The notes under the pieces: generated by a model
Databases searched by the model: none
Told to the model about the DNA's origin: nothing
What the model saw: only the letters and a program-made list of their open reading frames with translations
NCBI GenBank assembly: GCA_963969365.1
Contig: OZ017747.1
Location: 2,418,001 to 2,482,000, forward strand
Origin: Asterochloris sp. CNOR1
Taxonomy: Eukaryota; Chlorophyta; Trebouxiophyceae; Trebouxiales; Trebouxiaceae
Length of the DNA stretch: 64,000 bases
Direction: 5' to 3'
Shown here: in pieces, positions 40,241 through 51,700 of the stretch
Layout: each line of letters starts with the position of its first letter
How positions within the stretch are numbered: position 1 is the first letter of the stretch
Made by a program: the position numbers and the translations under genes

Positions 40241-41359
40241 ATGGGCGTCGAACGTGACAAGATGGTTGCTTGCCAGCCTTACGAGCCCTGGGATGCCGAA
40301 CTGGCAGAGGATAGAAACATTGCACGACCCTTGGCAAGCCTGCAGCTGCAGGCTGGGGCCTGGCACCTTCTTGTCAACAAGTGTGCCTGCTGTGGTTGAT
40401 GCTGCCTCACCACTGCCGCTCTCTGACTGCAGGTTGAGCAGCTCAATAGAACCAGCTGCAGAGAGCCTGAGAAGCGCCTGGCCCTGCTCAAAGAGCTCCA
40501 AATTGACTTCCCTGAAGACGCCCCACCCTTCATTGAGCCCCCCCTCACCGTAGACTATGTAAGTGCGCAGTTGGGGATGCATCAACCACCTGAGACCATA
40601 AACAGATGCACATGGGCCGAGCGTTGTCGTGGTGCCAGCAGCAGGACCACTGTGCTGCAGGGCTACAACCTGAAACTTGGGAAAGGTTTCTACTGCAACT
40701 TCAGCTGCTGCTTTCTGGACGCTGCCAAAATCACTTTTGGCGACCATGTCATGTGTGGTCCCAACTGCCACTTCTACACGCCCACACACCCTCTTGATGC
40801 AATAGACAGGTGAACTGCAGTGCTGCATGCTGCTACTAAGCCAGCAGTGACTGTTAGCTCTTTTTGTAGGGTGTGTGTGGTCTGAGACGCCTGGAGAGGC
40901 AAAGCAGCTGCACTGCATCGTTGCTAGCATGCAGGATGGGTGTGCAGTCCACTTTCAGTGTTGCTCTTTTGACTGCAGGAATGGCTTGAGGGGAAAGGAG
41001 GCTGCCAAGGCCATCACTGTTGGTCACCATGTGAGCACCACGCCCTGATCACACCGTGCACAACAGCTTTCCGTTCAGGATGCGTCCGCTACTGAGCCTG
41101 CACACTTGACCTTTCAGGTGTGGCTAGGGGGCAACGTGACCGTTGTGCCAGGTATGTTCTTCGTGCTGCACTGTTCTTCAGCTTTCACAAACCCTTCCCA
41201 CTACCTGGGACCACCATTGCAGGCGTCACCATTGGAGATGGCAGCACTGTGGGCGCAGGCAGCGTGGTCACCAAGAATGTGGAGCCATTCACGGTGGTCG
41301 CTGGCAACCCTGCCAAGCTTATAAGGCGTTTGGATCGCAAGGAGCTGCCGCAGGACTAG
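40241..41359 (+). CDS. Maltose O-acetyltransferase-type hexapeptide acetyltransferase
   Basis: Transfers acetyl from acetyl-CoA to a sugar; the physiological acceptor in algae is unknown. Six exons: 40241-40333 ([29 protein letters not shown]), about 40434-40549/40558 ([20 protein letters not shown], ending at TVDY before GTAAGT), 40661-40809 ([35 protein letters not shown]), 40979-about 41029 ([16 protein letters not shown]), about 41119-41151 ([11 protein letters not shown]) and about 41222-41359 ([30 protein letters not shown], stop TAG). The N-terminal Mac domain, left-handed beta-helix hexapeptide repeats and catalytic His region (FYTPTHP) are intact, and length is typical at about 200 residues. 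The exon 1-2 junction needs a GC donor (TTG|GCAAGC); that gives gap-free alignment to bacterial Maa. Confidence 0.93.
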
Positions 41360-41573
41360 ATGCAGGAGGGCGGGCTACCCCTTGCTTCATACCAGTAGAT
41401 GTTCAGACCTCCCATCTTCTGCAAGTATTGTCTGCATACACTGCACTCCACAGCCATCATGCATAGCACTCTTATCTTACACAGGACTATGAATGGTCCA
41501 GACTGGCATGAGCTTTGAATATCATCACGAATCAAATCAGGCAGCAGTGTGCTCTCAATGTTGGCAAGTCTTA

Positions 41574-43915
41574 TCAGGCTGTTGCTCCGCTGCTGGAGCC
41601 TGCTGCACACCGTGCACTGGTCCTGTCTACGCTGAGCCTCCTTGTGTTGTAGCTGCTGCAGCTGGGGCACTTGGAGCCCAGAATGTGGAATGGCACACGT
41701 CCTTGTGAGTTGCAGTCGTTGCAGGAGATCTCTGTGACCCAGCCATTGTAGTCTGGGGGCATGGGCGTGCTGGCAATCTCCTGCAGCACAATGACAACTC
41801 TTGTACCTCTGCAGTGTTTGATGTGTCAGGGACGATGGCAGAGATTGCAGACGCACAGTGCCTCACGCCGCAGCAGAGCATGAGGTGCCCTGGCAAACTG
41901 ACAGATGGCTGCCAAGCAAACGGTGAGGTTCGCAGCCATGCAGAGCCTCATGTACCAGGGAACAGGCAGTTTGAAAGCTATGTCCGCCCCGCGCAACCAG
42001 CCCACCTGATCCAGCCGGCGCCACACCGTGGTTAGGTTGGCATAGGACTTCACGCACATGGGACATGACATCTGCCTGTTCTGCTCCATCTCCTGCAGAG
42101 TTGGGGAAAGGGCCACCTCAGCAGCCCAATACACCTGGAAAGGCTCAATGCTGTCGAGGAGCCAACAGCATGCGCTACAGGAGGCCATATCACAGGCAGC
42201 AGCCCTGCGCGTGGCAGTCCTGCCAGCGACTGCTCCTCAGCACTCTTGAAAGGGGCCAGCGAGTGCTTTGGAGGAGCCACCAAGGAGACAATGTACCCAT
42301 CGAAAGGCAATATGCAAGAAGTCAACAGCCTGTGGGGCAGGGAGGGCAACAGCTGGCGGGGCGACAGCCAGTGGGGCAGGGGACAGCTTGCCTGCCAGCT
42401 ACAGCATTTCAGACGTACCTGCAGGCACTTCTGATGTATGGTGTGCCCGCATGGCAGCACTGCTGTGGGTTGAGTCGAGTCAAAGAGGAATTCAAAGCAC
42501 ACTGGACAGTTTTGGCGCATGCTGTCCACGACACAGACATGGTTGTTCTGCAGCAGCACGCGCGGCACTTGGTCAGGAAGGTGCCTCACCCGCATGACAT
42601 GCTGACAGGAGTGCGCAATGGCATTTCCGGCAGTGGAGGCTTTGCAGAGCAGCGTGGTGTCATGATGGTGAGCTCCTTGATGGATGCACAATCGCGCTTC
42701 AGAGGCCACTGACATGCAGATGCCCTCAGGCAAGGGCAGGCAGGTTCAGGCTCAAACAGCATGACGCCTCGTGGTCGGCAAACCCGCAGCATAAGTCACA
42801 GGTGCTGCATCCTTGCCTTGAGGCCAATGGAGTAGCAGCAGGCGCAAGTGCTGCAGTGGAAGAAGTTGGCTGCCCCTCCCACGCGGCAGATGCCGCAGTC
42901 GTCACAATGGAACTGGCCACGCGACAGGTCATCATCAAAGAACTGGCACTGCACCAGGCAGCAGGCACCACATGTGGGCAGGACCAGCGCAGGACAGTGG
43001 CACAGCTGGCAAGGGTTGCACAGCACCAGGCAGGGGACAGCCTCGGCAGGCTGGGCCACTGCACGCCTCCCCACCCGAGTGAAGGCGCACTGCACTGGAC
43101 CAGGCAGGGAGCCCTGCTGAGTGAGCAAGCTCCAAACTCAGCTGGCAGCACCAGGAAGCAGCTGGCAGCAACACTGGCTGCCACGGGGCCATGACAATGT
43201 TCTCGGGCCCACATAAAGTCGAATGATGTGATAACCTGGCTGCCAGATGACCACCAGCTGAGCAGCCGAGGCACGCTACAGTGGTGTGGCCATCAGTCCC
43301 ATCACGCTCTGCCTTGGCTGCCGATCTTGCTTGTAGATAACCGGTTGGTGTCTCTGATGCTAACTAGCAGCATCCATGGCACCATACTGCTGGTGTTGCT
43401 GCAGCCTGTTGCTTGGGCAGAACACTGACCTTGGTGCAGTAGTAGGCCCCAAAGGCCACCCCGCAGCTGCTGCAGTGGGGTCCAATCGGCTGCCGCTTGT
43501 CACACAGTGCACACACCACCTCCTGCACTGTGCTGCGCTCCAATTCATGGCGCTTGTACGGCACCTGCAGGCGCAGGCACCAGCTCAGCTTGCAGACACA
43601 TGCAAGCGCAGCGATACAGCGACTGGTGTGCTCGCTGCACGTACATGCTTTCAGTGTATTGCACGGTGGATGCAGGGAACAATGCCATCCTCAGCCCAGG
43701 CAGCTGGTGCACGCTGGGTCCAGCTACCATCTGCTGCAAATCCTCACCATCTCGTTGGTGGACTTGACATCATTGTGGCAGTGCCTGCATGAGAACACTT
43801 CGCCACAGCAGGGCGCCACAAGTTTGCACCGCCGCCGGTAGTGGCTGCAACCATAGCGCCCGGCGCCCTTCTGCCTGACAGCCGCACTGCTGTCCACCAT
43901 GGGCTCGTCAGGCAT
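41574..43915 (-). CDS. CHY and RING zinc-finger E3 ubiquitin ligase (RCHY1/PIRH2, plant MIEL1 type)
   Basis: Ubiquitin ligase family with CHY, CTCHY and RING-H2 zinc modules. ATG at 43915 gives [20 protein letters not shown], then the CHY finger [20 protein letters not shown] and CRHCHND; the donor lies after NEM. The next exon (about 43578) gives [35 protein letters not shown] and AYYC. The CTCHY part is [20 protein letters not shown] and [11 protein letters not shown] (42950-42800). The RING is [20 protein letters not shown] followed by [10 protein letters not shown] (42510-42430). The terminal zinc ribbon is [20 protein letters not shown] (about 42060) and [20 protein letters not shown] with SYNTRRL, stop at 41574. 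All modules are in family order and metal ligands appear complete. Confidence 0.93.
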
Positions 43916-44327
43916 GGTGGAGAGCAACGCTGCTCCCAGCTACTGCTGGCAGATGGTGCTTGTAGAGCTTTCACTACAGGTCTGTAGCCTGTCTTCAGTA
44001 GAGCTGTGGCAAGAGCTCGTGTGGTCGAAGGGGAAGCTTCAATACACCAGACAGCGGCCGGTGCAATCAATTCACTTTGCAGCGCCTGGGGCTGTGGCAG
44101 GACACAGCGCATGCAGCTGAGCCCATCAAGTCAAACTTACCATTGGTCCAAGGACCGCAAATTGCGCCCATCTGCCATCTTTGATCACGAGGCCTTGTGC
44201 AGACATGAATCTGTTGGGTACCCATCAAAGTACCCATTGAACTTGCCACTTAAGCTCAAGCTTGCATCACAGCACGGCCCCGCCACTGGGTCTGCTGGAA
44301 TCAGAAGCTCAGATCAGCATCAGCATC
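43916..44327. promoter_or_regulatory. Divergent intergenic region, RCHY1-type (-) / unknown gene (+)
   Basis: About 410 bp. On the minus strand it holds a 66-bp open segment 44206-44141 that begins with ATG (MSAQGLVIKDGRWAQF...) and ends exactly at a perfect GTAAGT donor. This could be an upstream alternative first exon of the E3 ligase gene, or chance. No clear core promoter was recognised. Confidence 0.4.
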
Positions 44328-45426
44328 ATGCAGGGAGTGTCTTCCAGTATACGATTTGCGCAGGTTGAGATGGAGCTGCCGGCGGAGGTGGGCTTCAGCT
44401 CAGATGGAGTCACCCTGCAGCTGGACTTCAGCAAGGGGTTTCGCGGCCTAATCAGAATGAGGGCTGGTGAGCAACACTGTCGTGCTTGACAGTGCCAGAT
44501 GGAAGCCGCCTGCCACCCTGCACCTCACTGATACAGCAAAACCAGGGCGATGCTGCAATGATCCTGTGCTGGTGGCCCCTGATGCTGCAGTCCAAGCAGT
44601 GCCACAGTCAGGGCAGCTGGCTGCTGTCGCCCCAGGCCCACCTGTGCAGCACTCGCTTACCTCAGCCCAGGTCATTGAAGACACAGAGCAGCAGTTGGGC
44701 AGTATCCCCTGCCAGGCACTGCCCCAGTGGCTGGGGGTGTATGAGCAGTCTCCTGCCAAGGCCCCCAGGCCAGTTGCAGCGGTCAGGCCAGATCAGGCTG
44801 TCACCACATCACAGGAGGCGCAGCTGGCAGACAGCCTAGCGCTGGTCAGCAGGCAGCCCACAGCGCGGGTGCAGGAGGCTGCACCAGCTCAACAGGCAGA
44901 CACCGCCACCAGGCCTGAGGTGCTTGGCCTGCTTGCTGCTCCAACAAAGCCAGTGACAGGCGGCAGTGGGCTGTCGAGGAGGCTGCAGCAGGAGCTGGCG
45001 CACCGGCAGGCCCTGGCGCACCGGCAGGCCCTGGCAGAGCTGATGACTCAGCAGGACCTGGACGAGAGTTGTGAAGCCGCAGAGGCTGAGGCCCTGCTGG
45101 GAGATGCTGGCAGCCAGGGGGATGGGCAGCATGCTGCCAAAGACCTGGATGTGGCAGCTGGTGCTGCAGATGAGGGGGTGCAGCCAGGGAGCGCTGCCAG
45201 CCCGGGCTCAGGCTGCCAGGAAGGGCAGCAGCATGCTGCCCTGGCTGAGGTGTCCCAGGCTGGTCCAGGTACAGGCAGGGAGCAGGCCACGCCTCCCTCT
45301 GCGGCAGGCGCTGGCACAACCAGCACTCCAGCAGCAGTGGTGGCCGTCTCGCCTGCGCCGCCATCAATCGGAACCAGTGTCAAGACTGTGAGATTCAGCG
45401 ACAAGCGCAAGTCTGGCTCCAAGTGA
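44328..45426 (+). CDS. Unrecognised Ala/Gln/Pro-rich protein with basic KTVRFS tail
   Basis: Not recognised. Exon 1 from ATG 44328 (or ATG 44370) reads MQGVSSSIRFAQVEMELPAE, then GVTLQLDFSKGFRGLIRMRA to a GTGAGC donor at 44466. Exon 2 starts after CTGCAG at 44591, in phase (VQAVPQSGQLAAVA), and runs to TGA 45424-45426. The long exon is low-complexity (Ala, Gln, Pro, Gly) with a coiled-coil-prone stretch around RRLQQELAHRQALAHRQALA that contains an exact 18-bp tandem duplication. It ends SVKTVRFSDKRKSGSK; KTVRF fits the RVxF-type PP1-docking pattern next to phosphorylatable Ser/Thr. The ordered N-terminal 45 residues may be the end of a domain whose other exons I could not find. Confidence 0.55.
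44998..45033 (+). repeat. Perfect 18-bp tandem duplication in coding sequence
   Basis: GCGCACCGGCAGGCCCTG occurs twice head to tail, giving AHRQALAHRQAL in frame. No mismatch between copies suggests a recent event. Confidence 0.95.
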
Positions 45427-45761
45427 GCAGTGTCAGCAGCTGTGCTCTGGGTCATCGCTTCCTGGGCACAGATAGCTGCATCTTGTGGGTGCAGGCGCTG
45501 CCTTGAGTGACACTTCAATACTTTCAACTCCCCCACTCCCCAAGCTGCCTGTACAGGGGTTCCTCGGTTGGCAGCAAGCGCAGGAAGAGCAGCCCCAGCC
45601 TCATGGCAGGTGCGCTCGACAAGCTTCTGGCTGCTGCATCGGTGCCTGTAATCAGTTGAGGTTCCTATACGACATGACACTGCCTCCTGCCCCGTTTACC
45701 TCACATTGATGATTGCTTGCATGACGACACAGAGCCTTTGCTTGCCATTGCTACCCCTGCC
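45427..45761. other. Intergenic region before the Kelch gene
   Basis: About 335 bp between genes on the same strand. It should hold the upstream gene's 3' UTR and the Kelch gene's promoter. No element was recognised, and an unrecognised first Kelch exon cannot be excluded. Confidence 0.35.
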
Positions 45762-48700
45762 ATGCCCTCAGGCCCGCCTCACGCGGAGGCCCTTGCCCTG
45801 CAGACGCCCACTTCACTTGGAGGCTGCTGGCAAGCGATGCTGGCTCAGGGGTGCCCAAAAGCCGATGGGGGGCCACCTTCACAGCCCTTGGCGGCAGCAA
45901 GGTGCGTTGGCATCTGCAATTCACGCCTTGCATCTGGCGTCCAGCATTTAAGCAGCCTCACTGAGAGCTGTGCATTTGTTTGTAAGGCCACACGCCAAAG
46001 CCATGCTGCCCTGCATGACACAGCCTCACTGGCAATGCATCGATCAGGGGGTCCACACGGTAAGGCGATGTTGCCTAGCCGCACTGGCGCCTGCACTGAG
46101 CGGCCAGGGCAGATGCAGCCTCCAAGGTGGCACCTGCATGAGAAGGCTGCCTGCCTGCAGGTGTGTCTGGTGGGAGGAGCCTCTGAGGGTGGGCAGCTGG
46201 GGGATGCCTGGCTGCTGGATGCCGCAGCAGGCACGTGGGAGCAGGTGGCATGCGAGGAGCCCATGAGACGTGCCTTCCACACGGCCCAGCTGCTGAGTGG
46301 ACAGGTGGTGAGTGCTCCTGGGCTGCCTGTGCTGGCCTGTCTTACTCGCAGCAAGCATCACAGCCCAGCTGCTGAAGGGGACTGGGGACATGGTTGCTGT
46401 GCTATCCTTGTGGCCAGTTGAGCTGGATCGGCACCAACCTGTGCCACAAATGTCAGCAGAGCCGTCACAGTCCTGTGCTGGCCTGCAACATATCTGGGCT
46501 GCCTGTGCAGGAGCCCCGCATGTTGGTGGTGGGTGGCGAGCGCGACTCAGAGCAGCAGGAGAATGCCGCACTTGCTGCCAACGTTCAGGGCGCAGGCGCA
46601 CAGCAGGACGCCACAGCATGCGCTCTGGGGGACATCTCACTGCTGGAGGTGGACAGCCACTGCTGGCTGCCAGTATGCGTCACAGGTGAGCTTCTGCTGA
46701 GAGGCCATGTGGTGGGCGTCCTGCAGCACTCAGCTGCCTCCTGTCATGCATGGGCTCATGCACAGCTGCCACTGCAGCCTGTGCTCACTGTGCCACATGC
46801 AATGGCTGCCTGCCGGGTGCAGAATGGCTGCCTGCTGGGTGCAAGGGCTGCACTACTGCTGTCATGCGCTGCGCAGATAGACACCGCCCTGCCTGCTTCG
46901 TGGCCTGCAGCACTGTGTCGTGCTCTGCCTGTCATGCACTGGTGCCTTGTACAGTTAAAGTTGCCTGCCACGCCCACTTGAGGTGCCTGCTTCTGCCAGG
47001 GTTTTTTCTGGCAATGCGCCACCAGAGCACCACAGGCAGTGCACACGACCACCACCTTTCTGCCTCGAGTCTAGCAATTCTTGGCTGTGCCGTGCCCATC
47101 CACGCACTCTGGCTGTCTCTGGCAGGTGCGGGCGGCAGTCCACCCCCTGCGCGCGCAGGGCACTCAGCCACTGCCCTGCCAGACGGGCGCGTGGTGGTCT
47201 TTGGGGGCATGGACGAGAAGGGTGCATTCAAGAACGACCTGTTTGTGGTGGACATGCCCCAGATGTCCTGGATCAAGCTGACTGGCATTGCCAAGGGGGC
47301 GCCGCCCAAGCCAAGAGCCTACCACTCGTGAGCAGTTGGGAGCATTGACCTGCAGCATTGACCTGCAGCCTGCTGCACCCAGCCCAGCCCCCCCCCCCCT
47401 CCCCCCCCCCTCCTGCTTCTAGTGGGTCAAAGCGCATGTTGAGCTACAGCCTGCTGCGGCCTGAGCTGCACGTCATCAGTTGTTGTAGGCCTTTGATTCC
47501 AAGGCTGCAGGGACACCTGGTTTTGAGGCCGTGCCAACCCCTCTTTGCAGGGCAACCCTTGTAGGCAACAAGATCATTTTCCTGGGTGGGCAGGGCAAGC
47601 TGCTGTGGGCCTTGAAGGAGGTGAGGCCTGATCCTGCTGCTCTGGTTGTTAGCAAGATGACTTCACAATCTGGCGGCCCAACTGCAGGCAACCAGCCAGA
47701 TCTGTGCAGAGCTTGCTTTGCTGCTGACACACTGCCATCAGGCTGGTGTGCTCCAGGCTGCCACTGTCTGTACATGCTTTGTTGCTTTTGACCTGCTGCC
47801 CTGCTGCCTGGCTGGCGTCCCTGGATGCGGCGCTTATGTGCTGCTTTGATGATGTCAGCCTGCTGATCTGCTGGCTGGCACACCACATCTCAGCAGGATG
47901 CAATGCAGCCTGGCTGCTGTGGAGTGGGCGCACTTCAGGGTGGCAGTGTCTGCATGTGCTGCTGCTGCGCTGCTGCTGCGCTGCCTGGCGAGTGCACTCC
48001 CGTCAAGCCGCTCATGCATTGCTTCCATGCTGGCACCCACGACTGGCGCACTGCCTGCCAGGTGCATCCCCCTGCCCCTTGTCACCCTTCAGGCACAAGC
48101 AAATGCAAACCTCCGCATGCTGCTGGCAACTGTCAGCTACTGCGCTGCCTGGCAGGTGTACTCCCTGGACGTTGACACTTTCAAGTGGAGCGAGCACACC
48201 CCTGACGTGTCAGGGGACCCTCCCAGCCCCCGGGACTGCCACAGCGCGGTTGCCCTGCCCGACGGGCGCCACATCCTGGTCTTTGGGGGTGGGGACAGCA
48301 ATGCAGAGGTCTTCTTCAGCAGCGTGGCCCTCCTGGACACACAGACCTGGCGCTGGAGCAGCCCCAAGCTGCAGGTGAGGCGCCGTGACAACCTGGCCAG
48401 CTCAGGTTGCAGGTGAGGTCATGCTGAAGGCGCGTTGTCGGGGGGCACAAGCGACCTCAAGCTGCAGGTGAGGCGCAGTAATGGTCGATCAGCTCCTGCT
48501 GCAGGAGCTGTCAGACAGCTGCTTCTGTTCGCAGTCACAAGTGTTCAGGGGCAGAGACAGCGATGTCAGCAGGGCAGCCCTGTAGCGCTGGAGCAGCCAC
48601 AAGCTGCCGGTAAGGCATGAGATGGTGCTGAGCCTGGCCAGCAGGAGCAATTGCCCTCTAGGTGTTGTCCTGTGCTGCACAATGTGCTGGTGGTTGGCAC

Positions 48701-51700
48701 CATGTGCAGCAATTACAGGCAGATGCCTCGCAGCAGCAGGTTGGGGCACATGTTTTGCTGCATACTAAGGCGACGCCCCTTTTGTTGAAGGAGGCGATCA
48801 CAGCTTATGATGCTATGTGGTGAGGGACTGTCATTGACAGCACCTGTTGGGCCACATGTGGGGTCTGTAGGAATGGCTTTGCAAATTGATGTTGCCTAAG
48901 TGCCAGCTGAGCACACATTGCTGCATGGACTTCACAGCCTTGGCTGAGCAGGCCAGGCTGAAGTGGCCTTCATAGGGTGTGCTGGGCAGCCAATGCTGAC
49001 GTGGCAGCCGTCTCTGCAGGGAGTGCAGAGGCCAAGCGGGCGGGCAGGGCACAGCTGCACCCTGACTGTCAGTGAGGATGGCAAGCCCGTGATAGCTGTC
49101 TTTGGCGGCCGTGGCAGTGATGGCCTCTGCAGCGACTGCTGGCTCCTGGAACTGCCAGAGGTGACAGCAGCTTAGGCTCAAGGTCACTTGAGGCTGCTGC
49201 GGTGGCTCAGGGGCTGCGGCAAGAGAGGCATCAGCCATTTGTGCAGCAACCGCTGTCTTAGCCCGTGATGCATGAACAATCTGGAGCTTGCCTCGATTTA
49301 TCCCATGACAGTTCGGCCTATCATGATTGCGGTAGTCCAGCCACACTCTGCATCATCGAATGAGGTGCAAAATGGATCTCACGGCATACAGGCCTGGTCA
49401 AACTTTCTCCGCACACCGATTGAGCCTGCACGTCCTTGGCATTGAGGGCTCAGCTGCCTCACCATCACGATGCACCGCCTCGAGCAGCGCTTTCATGGAC
49501 ACACTGACGATATTGTTGAACGGCAACAACATGTGGCCGGCAGCACCATCTGATTGCTGAGCCAAGGCCCCTATCTTAGGCCCCATGGAGGGTGGAATGA
49601 CCTCAGAGGCAGGCCTTGCCTCCCCTGCTCTGATGCCTCGCAGTGGGTCTACAACGCCATCCAAGCCCAGCCCACTTGGAGGGGCTGGCCCTGGGTTGGC
49701 ACGAAGCAACACCTTGCAGCGCAACCTGGGCGGCTCCATGGTATCAGCAGGCTCTGCTGACATGCGGCGCACCATTGAGGTGAACCCACACTGCTAGCTG
49801 CTGATTGTGCTTGTACGGCGCGGCCCAAGCTCATGTTAGCTGTGTGCCCTTCAGGAGAAGGAGAGAGAGCTGACCAACCTCAATAATGCCCGTGTCGCTG
49901 TCCTGGAGGTAAGTGTCAGGCCGACGGCTGCTTGTAGCAACTTCCAGCAAGTGAGAGTAGCCGGAGCCCAGGAACAGCAGTCTTGCAACAGCAGACGTAG
50001 CGAGACTCCATACACCACCTGCTGCACAGCCAGCAAAGGCACAGTGTTTGCAAGCACTAAGGCAGCCAGGCCAGTGCTGCGCCGCCTATGCATGCAGACA
50101 CACCACCTGCATGGTGCGCATGAAGGGGGATGCGCAGTTGCAGAGACTGTGCTTCCTGTGCTGCTGTGCCGGCTTGGGCGAGAGCTGGCACCTTGACGCA
50201 GTAATGGCCCATGTGGGCTCCCCAAACCAGTAAAAGCTGTGCACCCTGTGTTGCAGGGTCAGGTGGGGGAGATGGAGGGACTGCTGGAAGAAAAGAATGT
50301 CGAGCTGGACGGCCTCAGGGAGCAGCTGGTCCAAGTGACCTCCGACTTCAAATATAACCTGAAGGTGGGCTGCACTCGGTGCTGCCTGAGCCTGAACAGC
50401 TGTTGATCTGGGGAACCCACTTGGATGCGCAGGTAGTGGGCTGTGCATGTGCCTATGCAGATGACAGGTCACTGGCCGAGAGGCAAACCGGTGCTGGCAG
50501 GCATGCAGTCTGCCAGGCTGTGAGCCAGAATGCTCCTTGGCAGCCTTCCACAGAGATGTGCTGCAGGCAGCAGTCTCTGCTGGGTGCTGCATGCACGACC
50601 TGGTGTAGCTCTGACACATTTAGCTGGCTGCAGCTGCTTAAATGCATGACAGCGACCAGTGCTGCAGGTGGAGACTTGTATGGGCTGGTGTTTTCGATCA
50701 TCTGCTGAAAGCAGGCGGTCAGGAGCAGTCTTGCAGGCAGTAGTGTTCTTCAGATGCTTGTGTTCACTGCCTGACGTTGGCCTGCTGACTGCAGCTGCTG
50801 GAGGAGCGAGACAACGAACTTGAGCGGACGGAAGCCACGCTGGAGGGCCTCAAGGATGCAGCCAACCTCCGAGAAACGGTGGGCCTGCTGCTGCATACAT
50901 GTGCTACCTGGGAGGCAAACGTACGCTGCGAGCAGCAGGCAGCAGCTCCTGGACCGCACCTGCTGCTGCAGCACAGTACTCTGCGCCAGCAGCTCAACTT
51001 GTTTGCAATGCGCTCAGCCGGTCACCTGCAGCAAGTGACACTGTCATTGCCTCCCCAAGTCCAGCAGCCTTTCTGGGAGGAGGGCAGATTATTGGGTGCT
51101 GAGCAGACGGTGTCACAATGACACCACGAGGTCTCCCCGTAGCTGCTGGCATTTGCCGCCTCAGAGCCTTAGACCTCAGTATATCATGGGGCGCTGGGCA
51201 GATGGCTGCCTTTCAGGCCCAAGTGCGCCTGCAGGCACTGTCGGAGGTGCGGCACAGCAACCAGAGGCTGGAGCAGGCTCTGCAGGAGACAAATAGCAGC
51301 CTGAAGGAGACCGAGAGGCAGGCAGCAGAGGACAAGGCTGCCTGGGCGCGCCGCCTGGAGGAGCAGGAGGCAGCCAGGTGGGGCATGACACACGGCAACA
51401 CCCCCAGTGAAGGTGTAGCAACCTGTGGGTGTGCATGTGGTGCACCATGCTGGGCCCCTGCCCAGCAGGTGGTCGACGGCAAAGCCTGCCAGGCAGTGCT
51501 TGCAATGACGAAGCGCAAGTGGCCACCCTGCCTCAACCCGCAGTGAGTGCTGCCACTGAGGGTGTGGAGAGGCTGCCGGGCAGGGGCTTGTGGGACTTTG
51601 CAAGCCCTCCTGGAGACCCAGCTACTGCGCCCCTGCCTTTCAGGCGGTCTGAGGCCAAGGCTGCCTCTGAGCGCCTGGCGGCTGCAGAGCAGCGCGCTCG

